From: Chrysoporthe austroafricana
Lineage: Eukaryota > Ascomycota > Sordariomycetes > Diaporthales > Cryphonectriaceae
Length of the DNA stretch: 64,000 nt
Assembly (NCBI GenBank): GCA_001051155.2
Contig: JYIP02000004.1
Coordinates: 3,652,383-3,716,382, forward strand
Direction: 5' to 3'
The notes below the pieces were generated by a model. It saw only the letters and a list, made by a program, of their open reading frames with translations, made no database searches and had not been told where the DNA came from. Below are positions 46,595-58,586 of the stretch, piece by piece (position 1 is the first letter of the stretch; each line of letters starts with the position of its first letter). The position numbers and the translations under genes were made by a program.

Positions 46595-48353
46595 CTACGG
46601 TCTCCGCAGTCGTACAGGTTGCTTGCCCTGCTTCTTGGACGGCATGAGCTTCAGCTCGAGGTGGAAGACGGTCTTGGTCGCGTGACCGTTCTTGGGTCGG
46701 GCCTCGAGTTTCTGTCGGCACATCGGGCAGATCTTCTTGGTGACCTCCGCATGCATAGCCTGATGCAGGCACTCGGCACAGAACATGTGACCTATAGGAA
46801 ATGTCAGTCAGAAAGGAATACCCCTGAGACCCTCGAGATCCCGACAGGGCGCGACGTACCACATTGCGTGACCGTCAAGTTGGTTGCAGAGTCCATGCAG
46901 ATGATGCACTCGAACTTGGCCAACTTGATACTGCTATCCTCCTTGGGCGGCGCCAGGAGCGCCTCGGGGACCTTGTCGTCCTGGGTCAGGTCGAACATGT
47001 TCGACGCCCCTTCTTCCTCCGCGCTAAAACAATCATCAGAGTCCGGTATTACGGCGGGTTTTGTATCCTCCATAGCCTTGCGGGCGGTAATCCTGGTATT
47101 CCGCGCCGCCGTGGCGGTGCTGCTTTGAGACCGGCGCCGCTTAGCTTCGGAGGGGCCTGCGGTATCGTCGAGGGAAGCTGAAGCGCGGGTGCGCTTTCTG
47201 GCGTAGGGGGCCGGCATGGTGCCCTCGAGCAACGAGTGGACGGTGATCTTGCTATCTCCGTCGCCCTCGTCGCCGTCGTTCCCGCCGTGGTGGTCTAGCT
47301 GTTGCTGGAAGTGTCCGAGCGGGTGACTGGCCGGGTTCTGTGACGGGTAGGACCACTGAGCCTCGAAGCCTTGGTCCTCGTGGGCGGCCTGGGAGGCAGA
47401 CGCGAGGCCTCCTGAGGTCGGCTGCGAGTAGAGAGGGCGCGAGTTGCCAGTAGACGGCCGCAACGGGTACGGAGTTTCGTCAGAGGGCGGAAGGGCGTTT
47501 GGTAATGGTGAGAATTGGGCCGTGGCGAGTTGCTCGAGCAGGGTCGCGTTGGGGACGAGGAAAGGGACTCGCGGTTGGAGAGGTGTCGGGAGATAGGTGT
47601 CGGCAGGGACTGGGGTCAAGTCTAGAGGCGTCAGGAAATGGCTGTCTTGGTTTTGTGGTGTGCTGGTCGGGAATTGGGTGGTAATTGCTGTTGTTGACCT
47701 GACGTCGAAGACACCAGCTTCGTCGTGGCGGTTAGCGAGTGCAGGGCCAGGCGCTGCTGCTAGGCTTGGGCGCGCGCCTGTGGCGACTGGGTCGATGGGT
47801 AATTGATGAGGCCCGTTGCGGCCGGCAACGTCGGGTGACGTCGGGAACCCGAACCCTCCCCCGGGCAGAGGGCATAGAGAGGCGCAAGGCTGACGCACCC
47901 TGCCAAAACCAGCACAAAAGCTGGGCCCCAGGAAGGGGCTGGGGAAGTTCACAGGCTGAGATTCTGGGGGCAAAAATCCAGGTAGCTGGAGGGCCGGAGA
48001 CGCAGCTAAGCCAGGCGGGATTGGGATCTGGAGATCTGCAGATCCGGTGGGCGAGTGACTATAAGGCTGCGGTATGTGCCCCTGTAGCTGTGGATGCAGG
48101 CTTTCTAAAAAAAAAAGGCCACGAGAGAAGTAGGGAGATGGTCAGAGGTCTGTTCCGTCAAAGATAGAGGGGTTGAAACAAGGGAATTATGGTATCGACG
48201 AGGGGCGAAGAGGCACAATGACACAGTGCACAACACGACATGACATGCAGGCTGGAGCGGGTGAGCAGGACGGGGAGTGTTCTTACCAGGGAGAGGAACG
48301 CCCATGCCATCCGGCAGAAATCCAGCATAATTCGTCGGAGACCAGGCGCACAT
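46595..48353 (-). CDS. RING finger protein, Slx8/Rfp1-like
   Basis: A candidate SUMO-targeted ubiquitin ligase acting in the nucleus. Three exons join in phase: 48353-48287, 48104-46860 and 46791-46595, giving 502 residues. A 67-nt first exon (MCAWSPTNYAGFLPDGMGVP) joins across a 182-nt intron whose acceptor follows ten T. The middle is disordered, rich in Pro, Ser and Gln, with a basic cluster (EAKRRRSQS). The C-terminal C3HC4 RING has C422, C425, C437, H439, C442, C445, C459 and C462, in the context FECIICMD...HMFCAECL...CPMCRQ, followed by FHLELKLMPSKK. That post-RING tail resembles fungal Slx8/Rfp1-type proteins. No clear SUMO-interaction motif was confirmed, though VIPDSDD-like acidic hydrophobic text occurs in the middle. 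The RING is certain; the Slx8 orthology is moderate. Confidence 0.8.
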
Positions 48354-50667
48354 GATTCCCTGACGGTCGGCGATGTGCTGAGTGAAGCAGAGAGGGCACT
48401 CCGGAGTAGTAGTCCACGAGCGCAGTTGGGATGCTGCTCAACGGAGTCTTTAGTAGTACCGGATACTCGTCGATATCGCCACGCAGCTGGAGATGACTCG
48501 GCGCATAGCCGATATTCGAAATCAGAGGAAAGAAGAAAAATCTACTGTCAGTCGGCGAGCAGGAGACAAAGGTCGTCGCTGCGCCTGGAACCGGACTTGT
48601 CCTTCAAAGTCGATACGTCGCAGGTCAGTGGGATGAAGGGTGAGGACAAAGCTAAGGTCGACCGAGAAATGATAGGATATGGGAGGAGAAGTTTCAAGTT
48701 TTAGCTTTAGGCCGAAGAGACCGGGAGATCTCACTCAGGTCTTTGTGAGAACAGAACGAAGAACTGTAGGGCCGCTGCAGAGGATGGGCGATCTGTTTTG
48801 TTACGGCACAGGCAGGTCGGCCAGTCGGCGCGAGCAAAGGAGCCGATCGAAAAAACGGATCCTTTTCGAGTCCTTCTGCCCAGCACGAGCAGGCGAGTGA
48901 AGAGGCGGCGTGAGCGGCACAGGGGTGAAAATTGCGTACATGGGCCGGAGGGAGAGGGCGGGATGGCGTTGCTGGATGGAGAACGGCGGGCGGAGACGAC
49001 AGCTCACTCGAACGGGTCGAACCTCTGCCAGCCTGCAGGGTGCTGCGAGGTGCGTGCGACGGTGAAGTATATATGCAATGGAACCGATCCGACTAGGTAC
49101 GTGAACGGCTTCCCGTGGTGCCGGGACCCCATAAATCCTCCCGTATACGGCCTCACGAGGACAACCGCTGCGGTGGATGTGGCTAGCCCCCCCAACCGGA
49201 AGTGGAAGTCAGCAGGTGAGATGCGACCGAGCGCCAGAGACGAAGGTGGAAGCGGAGGCGGGGAGGGAGGCGACGGGGCCTGGGCCTGGGCCGGGCTGTC
49301 AAAGGCGTGCCATGGCGTTGGCGACACGTACGCTAGTCGTACAAAGAGCTCCAGCGCGGATACGCTCGCCGGCATCCTGACCCCTCGCGCCTCTCGTCGG
49401 TGGCCGTCTCGTCGCGGAGCCTCTCATCTCTACGTCTGGTTCCGTCCGTCAAACACTGCTAGCCGCGGTAGCAGTCATCCTCCTGCTGCAGAGCCCGGGA
49501 CCCTGGGGCCACTGACGGTACCCAAACAGCGCAGGCCTTGGTGTCCCTATCGGTGGACCAAACGCGCCGGTACCACGAAATGGGAATGGATAGATACAAC
49601 CCGCCAGGTTGTGTGACAGACCCGAGCTGGCCAAGGACAGGCCAGGCCAGACCGAATCCGTGCAGCAGCTCGCCCGTGGCATGGCCTAACCCATGAATCA
49701 CATCGACCGGCGAGCGCTGCATTAAGGTTTGGCCTATGCTGTTCGCCACAGCTCCAAGGTCCACGGCCCGAGGCCCAGCGAGCGTGAAGGCCGCCCGCCG
49801 TGAGGACCTATGTGAGGTTGGGGTGACTGACGCCTTAACCTGGAATGGCCGCTCTCCCTCCTGCGCCCTCTCCAGCTCCTCGTACCATGGCACACAGCAG
49901 CGCGAAACCCGTACAGAGTACGATTGTACGTACCTAGTGCTGCCATGTATTCTGCCGATAGCTGCCCTGGCCCCACGTGTACGGTTCAAGACACCATGTG
50001 TGCTGGCTGGATATCGTATCGCATCAGTCTTCGTTTTCGTTTTCAGCACTGTTCTCTAGGGGGAAAGATGAGCAGCAACCAGCTCCTTAGCGAGGAGCCC
50101 CGCAGTGCTGTACTCAGGCAGGGCGTGCAGGGGTCACCTGCAGGCACAGGAACGCGACATCATTTTCGAACTAAGCTTTACTAGGGACGTACTCGGTACT
50201 GGGTACTCACTCCAATGCGGGCACCCTCGCAACTTTTTCCCCCCCGGGGTTTGCGCCTCTCGCAAATCCTCCCGCGCGAACCGGCACGATCAATTATCCA
50301 AGCGCAATCTCGAATCTACGCGTCACAACATCCACCCCGACGTCCAATGCACTCGACACCCGCCTGAGCCACAACCTCGTCCCAGATACTGCGCCTGGAT
50401 GCGACGCGCTGAACCTCGATTGAGACCGTGCCGAGAAACCCGTCCGCGCATGCGCATGTCAGCCATGATCTCCTTCCGAGTGCGATCATCATACCTACGA
50501 TCCAGATACTCGAATTAGGTAGGGGCTCTCGTGCGCAGGCTCCTCATCTTCCATACCACTCATCCTGGGTGAGGTTCTACCGGCGCCCGATCAGACCGTC
50601 TGCCCGGACTGGCTTTGGCCTCCAAGTCGGAGGATCTTGGACCGCGAACTCTGCCGGCTGAGATAGA
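48354..50667. other. 2.3 kb divergent stretch upstream of the RING protein and MIP1
   Basis: It separates the divergent starts of the Slx8-like gene and MIP1. ORFs occur on both strands, the longest a plus-strand 272-residue frame (48798-49616) that has no ATG at its start, no motif and biased composition. I see no supportable gene. Likely contents are both promoters and long leaders. Confidence 0.45.
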
Positions 50668-53600
50668 ATGCTCAGTCCGGCCAGGGGCCGTCTGCGAAGT
50701 GGTTGCACCGCCGCGAACTTTGTTCGGCTCGCCAGGAATCGGGCTCATGCGAGATGGGCTGCTCAGCTCCGTTGGCAGTCCGCTGTCGCCGCCGCGGCAG
50801 AGATCCGGGAGCAGCATCAAGCGCTTAGAAGCCTTTCTGGTAAGACTCTCGATCGCATCATGCCTGCGCCAGTGTCGGGCAGATCGCTAACGCAATGCGC
50901 GCAGTCCCGTCCACAGCACGGGTCAATCAGGTGGGCGTACAGCAGCTGAGCGAAAACATCTACAGCCAAATCTTCCCCAACAAATACCAGCCGCCCCCCA
51001 AAGAGCTCGTCGAACTCTCGAGGGAACACCTGCGACGCCATGATCTCCTAGATAAGAACACCGACCAGACCGAGCCTATAGCTTTCAAGCTCCCTGGTCT
51101 ACAGGCTCCCAACACAAAGACGTTGGACGAGCACTTCTACAGACTCGGCGTGGATGCGGCTGAACCGTTTCTGGAGCATGCGAAACAGTTCGCAAAGGCA
51201 GTCCTGCCGCGGACGCCAAACCAATGGATACATCAGAGCGGCTGGACCAAATACTGTTATCCTGAGGGTGGGAATGGACCTGCAGAGCCGGAGAAGGTGG
51301 ACGTGCCAGACGAGAAGATGCTCTCCTTTGACGTCGAGGTCATGTGGAAGGAAAGCCCCTTTGCCGTCATGGCCTGTGCCGCGAGCCCGTCAGCATGGTA
51401 CGTCTGGCTATCTCCTTGGCTGCTGGGCGAGACGACGGACGAGAAACAATTGGTCCCACTCGGCGACCCTACCAAGGAGCGCATCGTTGTGGGGCACAAT
51501 ATTGGGTACGACCGGGCCAGGATACTGGAGGAATATGACCTCAAGCAGACGAGGAACTGCTTCCTGGATACCATGTCGCTTCATGTGGCGGTCAATGGCA
51601 TGTGCTCACAACAACGGCCGACCTGGCTGAAACACAAGAAGAACCGGGAGCTGCGGGAGAAGATTCAGCGGGAGACAGACAACGTGGAGCTGGCCAGCTT
51701 GCTGAGGAACAAGTCGCTATCAAACGACGAGGAGGAGCTGTGGGTCGGCAAGAGCTCCATCAACTCATTGCGGGACGTGGCCAAGTTCCACCTAAATCTG
51801 TCTATGGACAAGGCCGTCCGGGACGACTTCGGGGAGCTGAACCGAGAAGAAATCCTCGCCAAGCTTGATGATCTCCTGAACTACTGTGCTGCTGATGTGG
51901 TCGTCACTCACCGGGTCTACTCGATCGTCTTTCCCAACTTCCTGAAGACCTGCCCGCATCCCGTCAGCTTTGCAGCACTGCGGCACATGTCCTCGGTCAT
52001 CTTGCCGGTGAACGAATCTTGGAAGGCCTACATCGAGAACGCTGAAAAGACGTACCAGGACCTGTCCGTCGCTGTCCAACAGCGCCTCATATTGCTAACC
52101 GAAAAGGCTCTAGAGATCAAGGATGATGCTTCTAAGTGGGGTGATGACCCGTGGTTGAAGCAGCTCGACTGGTCCGGACAGGAGATCAAGATGGTGAAAG
52201 GCAAAAAGAAAGGTGATCCTCCGCGAGTCGCGAAAAACCAGAAAATGCCCGGAAAGCCAAAATGGTATAAAGATCTATTCCCAAAGAAAGATTCGCCTAT
52301 CAATATTTCCATCAGGACGAGGATAGCACCACTCCTGCTGAGACTCTCGTGGGAAGGAAATCCGCTGTTCTGGTCTGACAAGCACGGGTGGACATTCCGG
52401 GTACCCATAGGAGAGAAGGCTCAATACACCGAGAAGGCGATGAAGTTGTGTGATATGAAGGAGGAGACGGTTCTCCTGCTTCGTGATGACACCGAGGGCG
52501 CCTACTTCAAGGTACCTCACAAAGACGGGCCTACCGCACGGTGCGCCAACCCCATGGCGAAAGGCTATCTGGCCTATTTTGAGAGAGGTATACTGTCGTC
52601 GGAGTATCCTTACGCAAAGGAAGCGCTGGAGATGAACGCCTCCTGTTCATACTGGATTAGTGCTCGGGAAAGGATCAGGTCACAACTGGTGGTTTACGAG
52701 AAGGATCTACCGCAGAACAAGGCGTCAGAGGGCGGGCAGACAAGCCAGGGCTTCATTCTACCTCAAGTCATACCGATGGGCACCATCACGAGAAGGGCCG
52801 TCGAGAATACATGGTTGACGGCGAGCAACGCAAAGAAGTCCCGCGTCGGCTCGGAACTGAAGGCTATGGTCAAGGCGCCGCCAGGTTACAGCTTCGTCGG
52901 CGCTGATGTCGACTCGGAAGAGCTCTGGATCGCGAGTGTTCTGGGAGACGCAATCTTCAAGATTCATGGCGGTAACGCGATAGGCTTCATGACGTTGGAA
53001 GGCACCAAGGCGGCGGGCACCGATCTCCATTCTCGCACGGCCTCGATCTTGGGCATCACGAGAGGCGACGCCAAGGTATTCAACTACGGCCGGATCTACG
53101 GCGCCGGGCTGAGGTTTGCCGCACAGCTGCTGCGGCAGTTCAACCCCACGCTGTCCGACCGGGAGACGTTGAGCACCGCGACAAAGCTCTACGCTGCCAC
53201 CAAGGGCATGCAGTCAGAACGCAAACTGCTCTACAAGAGAAAGTTCTGGCGAGGCGGCACGGAGTCTTTCGTCTTCAACAAGCTCGAAGAGTTCGCCGAG
53301 CAAGAACGGCCGCGCACGCCTGTCCTCGGCGCGGGAATCACAGAAGCCCTGATGAGCCGCTACGTCAGCAAGGGCGGTTTCCTCACGAGCCGCATCAACT
53401 GGGCTATCCAGAGCTCCGGCGTCGACTACCTCCACCTCCTCATCGTAGCCATGGACTACCTCACCCGCCGCTTCAACATCGATGCCCGCCTGGCCATCAC
53501 GGTACACGACGAGATCCGCTACCTCGTCAAGGACGATGACAAATACCGCGCCGCCATGGCTCTGCAGGTTGCCAACCTCTGGACGCGGTGCATGTTCGCG

Positions 53601-54191
53601 CAGCAGGTCGGTATCAACGACCTCCCGCAGGCATGCGCCTTCTTCAGCGCGGTTGACATCGACCACGTCCTGCGCAAGGAAGTCGACCTCGACTGCGTCA
53701 CCCCGTCGCACAAGGATCCAATCCCGCCGGGCGAGTCGATCGACATCCAACAGCTCCTCCAGAAGGGCGACAAGGCGCGGCTCGACGAATCCATCACGCC
53801 TGAGAGGTACGCACCACAGCTGGACCACATCGCTTACACACCCCGCACGCCGGTGATGGAGGACCTGATCAAGCAGGACGCCTCGACGGCCGACCCTGCC
53901 TTCATCCGCGCGCAGATCTGCTCCGACCTGCAGGAGCTGAACAAGATCTGCACGGAGAAGCGCAAGGAGATGGCCGCGCTCACGCCGCCCAAGCCGAGCG
54001 CCAGCAAGGCGAAGAAGACGGTGCTGCCGTACTACTCACACCCCGAGCTCATGCCCATGGAGGAGCCGATGATCGTGTCGGAGGCGTTCAGGGCCGAGAA
54101 CAGCAGGCGCCTCGGCAGCGGCCAGAAGAAGATCGACTGGGACAGGAGCAACTGGTACAAGAGGCGGGAGGTTGCCCGCGGGACGCACTGA
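50668..54191 (+). CDS. MIP1: mitochondrial DNA polymerase gamma
   Basis: A family A replicative polymerase of the mitochondrial genome with proofreading. Two exons are 50668-50839 and 50905-54191, giving 1152 residues. Exon 1 supplies an N-terminus rich in Arg, Ala and Leu and nearly free of acidic residues, a mitochondrial targeting sequence. The exonuclease motifs are LSFDVEV (D200, E202), VVGHNIGYDRAR and YCAADVVVTH. The polymerase motifs are A (GADVDSEELW), B (RGDAKVFNYGRIYGAG) and C (TVHDEIRY, catalytic D926). Starting at the ATG at 50895 would lose the targeting sequence, and that ATG lies inside the intron. The C-terminal extension after about residue 990 is charged, as in other fungal Mip1 proteins. 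Intron 1 has a GCTAACG branch point. Confidence 0.96.
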
Positions 54192-56245
54192 GCGGGGCGC
54201 GACGCGCTGGCCGTTTCTTTTGTTGATCTGCACTAGCTCGCACGGATTATGGCCAGTACCTACGAGATACCGCTGGTTTTATGTATTATGTACGCACGGA
54301 CGGGGCACTACATTGATATCCTTGGGGGGGTTGGCGCAGGCCGAGGGGGTGCATGTTCGCTGGCGTTGAGGCGGGCGGGAGATTTGCGCGGCCTTTGATG
54401 GTCTGCCCTCTTCACTTCTTGTATAATGCGACAGCGATATTATCTTTCGTCAGTGGCCTGTGCTCACAGCCTGGCGACGGACGTAAGTGACACATTGAGT
54501 GGCTGAGACGCCTTGTTTCGAACCCTTCAGAGCAGTGACCCCCGGTCCCCCTGGCGTCATCAAAAGCAAGTGAGGGAGAGGGAGAGAGCGCGAGGGACCC
54601 CACGCCCCTCCCAGGGCCGCGAGGTACATCACATCATGATCGGCCCCTGCAGTCCCGCCGGCGGTTCTTGTCTGTCATCCGGGGAGGGGGCCCGAGGGGC
54701 GGCAGGGCGGCGGGGCGGCAGGAGTCTGGGGTAGGCCCCGCGAGGCCAACCGATTGGCTGGCCGCGGTCCCCGCCGCGGCAGAGACGAGGCGGGCCCTGC
54801 GATCGACGCGCACTTCCGGAAATAGAATTAAGGTTTTGTGGGGAGGAGGACGAGGGGGAAGAGGGAGAGAGACACCTGGGGGCCCGGGCACGGGTCCCAC
54901 CCTCTCCATCGCCATCCCTGTTCTGCCCCTTGCAGGAAACGATGGGTCATATGCACCATGCATGCTGCGTGCGGACGTGGACGAGGTTTCGAGGGTCTGG
55001 TTTCTAGTCCTCCCCCTCTCCTCCTCTCCCCCTTTTCCCTCCCTCCCCCTCTCTCTCTTGCGTGGTGGCGATCGACACCGGGTGACGGATGGCGGTGAGC
55101 AGACGTCAGAGGCGGTATTAGTGTATTGGAAGTCTGGAAGTGCCCAGAACGAGTCCATCTAGGTTGCGTACTGTCATTCATTCATCCACAGCAGCGCTCG
55201 GACTCCCTTAAAGACTCTCCCCTGCCAACCATGAAGGGTGCTCTCGCACGACCTCAGCTCGTTGCACACCTCTAGGCCTCTCCACGCCGGCAGCTGTTCT
55301 CTCCCTCTACAGGGCACGAGATATGCTTAACAGGCCAAGGAGGTACGGCCAGGAGCCGGGTTCTCTGCACCGGTGCGCTGCTGGCAGCGAGGGCAGCAGG
55401 GAAAAAAAAAGCAAGAAAAGGAAATACCATATCATATCAGCACTTGATATAGGGGCCACAGCTTAGCGTCATCTTATTATTATATCGATCGATCAATATG
55501 GGAGGGGCCGTGTATTCCTTGTCGTGCCTCAGTCTGAAAGCCAAATTCAGCGGGACAACCCTTTCCCCCACGAGCGAGTATGATGGTATAAATGCCCTTG
55601 GGGACCTGAGCAAGACGCCGTGCAGTGCGATGGAAACATGTGTGAGATCCCTCTTTAGTCGTCGGTCTCTCTGTAGGCCAGCGGGCTTTAAGGGCCTATC
55701 GTCTGCGCGGAAGATTGTGGTTCATGATCCAGGAGCAGCTCCTTGCCCCTTACTGTTTACTTTTTACCCCCCCCCCCTCAGTTCAGAACAGATAGATTCC
55801 CACATCTAGTGTATAGAGGCGTCTCTGTGGCTTGTCGTCCCTGGCCGCTAAACACAGGACTTTGACGAATTGTAATGTTAAGAACTCGACGGACGAGGTC
55901 TCGTGACCAGAGGGCTCATGGGATGAGTTGTAATAGTCGTTTGTCTTCTTTAAAATCGCTGTGCTAGAGATCTAACGCCCATGCATAACACATTCTCAGA
56001 CATTATGCATTCCTGCCCCTCGGGTACATAGCATCCATCGTCATTCAACTACCAAACACCTATGCCCACCTCTCCCTGCCACAGTCTACACCAGCCTAAT
56101 CCACCCGCCCGCCCCGCCACCCAGACCTTTATGTTTTTTTACCAATCACATTACACGTCAACAACAAAGGGAAATCCCTTCTAGGAAAGTTGAGCAACAG
56201 CACCAGCAACAGCGCGTGGACCGCCGGGGTGTCCGCCGGGGCACA
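54192..56245. other. 2 kb convergent stretch, no supportable gene
   Basis: Unusually long for a convergent gap. It holds a pyrimidine-rich segment (about 55008-55060) followed by a small ATG ORF of 14 codons at 55231, in good start context (AACCATGAAGG), and an ATG ORF of 103 codons at 55498-55809 without any motif. A run of 11 C lies at 55767-55777. The layout (CT tract, TTAAAG, ATG) looks like the front of a gene, but no coding continuation was found. Confidence 0.4.
55767..55777. repeat. C11 homopolymer
   Basis: Eleven consecutive C, following TTTTTA. Slippage-prone, and a likely site of assembly or sequencing length error. Confidence 0.85.
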
Positions 56246-57512
56246 TCAGAGCGACCCCTGCGAGAGGCTCAACAGACCCTTCGCCGCGCCTCCCTTCAGC
56301 GCGCTGCTCGTCAGCCTGTCCTCGTCCCGACCGTCTCGCGCCCTGCGCGGCGTCGACACGCACGCCAGGTCCGGCAGCGCCTGGCCCTCCGGCGCCCGCC
56401 CGCCCGCGGCTGCAGCAGCAGTGTCCTCCTCCTCATCAGACTCCGCGATGTCCCTATCCGCCCTCGCCGCCCGTACATCCGCTCGCGACGACAGTGGCGC
56501 GCCCCGCGCCGCCGAGCGGTACCAGTACTGCGCAGGCGTGGCCCTCTCGATGGTGTGTGCCGACATGGAGGGCAGGGGCGTGCGGCGGCGGCTCATGCCC
56601 GGGACGGGGCGGACCTGCAGCTCGTCGAGGGGCACGTCGGTCTGGTTCGTCCTGACCTTGTAGGTGGCGAGGGAGAGGCGGAGCCTGAGGATCTCTGCTT
56701 TCTGTTTGATGTGGGGACGCGTCAGCGACCGTGACAGAACAAAGCCGCATCGCGATGGTGGAGCGGCGGGCGCGTGTTTATCTTATGAATACATATACGT
56801 TATATATGTTATGTATGGGCGGGACATACCTGTCTGAACTCCTCACGCGTCGGCACCCGATGCGGTCGCGGCGGCGGCAGGCTGGGCACTGCATCCAGCA
56901 CAGACGGTCTCGTCGCCGCGGCCGCAGGGGCAGTCGTCGTGATGGGCGCGTCGATATCCGGCTCCGTGATGGTCGTGAACTGCGAGGTGTTAATAGCCGA
57001 GTTGTCGAAGACGGAGCTCGCGTCGGGCGACATCGACCTCCGGGTCGTCGTAGGCTGCGGGGCCGGCGGCTCGTTCTGCTGCACGGGTTAGCTCTCGCAC
57101 CGGATGCCCGTGGCGCCCTGCACCGAGGGCGCGGGGCGTCGTGCACGAGGTCTCGAGGAGAGCCTACCTCATCCGCGCCTGCAGCCTTCGGCTTCACAGC
57201 CCGCGCCTCGGGGGCCTTCGCCTCCTTCGGCGGCGAGGCCCTCGCCGGGCTCTCAGAGCACAGCTTCTTGACAGCCGGCTGGACGTTCTCTACCCCCTCG
57301 AGGGGCCTCTTCTTGGGCGTTGTCGTGCCGGCCCTCGCACGCGGCGGGGAGGGCGTCGCGTGACGGGACACGCCCGGCGTCTTCTTGAGTGGGCTGCCGC
57401 CGACAGGCCCTTTGACGAACAACTTGGATGACGACGGTGACCGAGGGGACCTCGACACGTTCACGTCGATCGCGCCGAGGGCGCGTCTCTTTGTGGGCGT
57501 TGCAGCACTCAT
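56246..57512 (-). CDS. Whi5/Nrm1-family cell-cycle transcription repressor
   Basis: Three exons join in phase: 57512-57168, 57078-56830 and 56701-56246, giving 349 residues. The deciding feature is the GTB motif at residues 199-218, KAEILRLRLSLATYKVRTNQ. It matches the helix in Whi5, Nrm1 and Srl3 proteins that binds SBF/MBF transcription factors to hold G1/S genes off. The N-terminus (MSAATPTKRRALGAIDVNV) and Ser-Pro/Thr-Pro-rich stretches (RSPRSPSSS, TPSPPRA) suit CDK phosphorylation, the known mode of Whi5 release. The remainder is disordered, with acidic SDEEED near the end. Whether it acts as Whi5 (G1) or Nrm1 (late G1/S) cannot be told from sequence. Introns have GTAGGC and GTATGT donors. 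Confidence 0.8.
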
Positions 57513-58586
57513 TCTGGGCCGTGTCGTTTAGAAAAGAAACACGATGAGGTGCGAGGATGCTGGAGGGGTGAGTGGGGGGGCAGATGAAGGCGCGTCCTGA
57601 TGGCGACGTTCCGGCGAGTCAAAGACACGGATAAAGTCCGGCTTGGAGATGTAGAGATCTATGTTCCTGTATGCGAGCAACGAGTAGTGAGTCTCGAGCC
57701 GAGATGCAGATGCCGCAACAAGACGTGCCTCACGTTGTTTGTTCCACGGCGAGCACACGCATAGACCAGGAGGTTGGACTTATAGGAATATAGCGTAGGA
57801 CAAGAACGCCCTGGCGGCAGGGGGGGAGGCGACAATCAGAGACGGGGCTAAAAGGCACGTCGCGTGAATTCCAACCCTTGTAATCGAAGATTTGCATTAT
57901 TGACTTGACTACCTCTTGAGGTTTAGAGCGCGGCTGTGGACCCTCTGTCGAGCACGCCGATGGGGTCGTGTCATACGCGCCAGCCAGGCACCCAGGCCCA
58001 GGTTTCGTCCGTGATTTTCATGATCTGCACGCAGGGATTGTCGGCCTCGTCGCGCCCTCGCCAACGCGTCTAGTATTGCCACACTCCGGAGCCTACTGGC
58101 TGTATAATAAAGTACATACAAAGCGGACAGCTCTGGCCTGAGAATGTCCAGAAGTAGTCCAGAAATCACACCGCTGAGGGGTCGGCGGAGAACAGCACTA
58201 TTCGTGTCTATAAAACTAAAAAAAACGTGCATGCATTTGATGAAGCGGCAAAGCAGTGGCTACCTCCTCCTAAGTACCCTTTTTGTATACCCAATGCTTC
58301 CACGGAAACAAGCCGCACCCGGCAAAATCAACAAGAATAAATAGGAGAAGCCTCAGGATGCATCTTGCATCGGGTATCAACCATGGAAGTCCCCGTAGAA
58401 AACCACATTTTGACCGCGTGCCTGGATTGTTTCCCCTGCCCGGCCAAATTCGCCACCATCCAAAAACTCCGCCGACCCCAACAAGAAATGCGAATGCGTC
58501 TGAATCGAAACGAAGATTTTCGTGAGGCCGGACAGTTCATTCGAGTGTCGAGATCATAACCATCTGGGCGGTACCCAGTCGACCCC
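57513..58586. promoter_or_regulatory. upstream region of the Whi5/Nrm1-like gene and 3' region of the Med15-like gene
   Basis: 1.07 kb between two minus-strand genes. Short ORFs lack motifs. It probably contains the promoter and leader of the repressor gene, where SBF/MBF sites (ACGCGT, CACGAAA) would be of interest. An ACGCGT lies near 58065 (CCAACGCGTCTAG), which is one MCB-type core. Confidence 0.45.

Noticed and set aside
48798..49616. 272-residue plus-strand ORF
   Set aside because: It does not begin with ATG, has Arg/Gly-biased composition and no recognised motif, and lies in a divergent promoter region.
50895..50904. ATG at 50895 as the MIP1 start
   Set aside because: It falls inside the intron (50840-50904), and using it would remove the mitochondrial targeting exon, which joins in phase.
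54500..54560. TTTCGAACCC, resembling the reverse complement of a tRNA B box
   Set aside because: No matching A box, acceptor stem or cloverleaf could be paired around it.
57909..58232. 107-residue minus-strand ORF upstream of the Whi5-like gene
   Set aside because: Arg-rich, motif-free, and best explained as chance coding in the leader or promoter.
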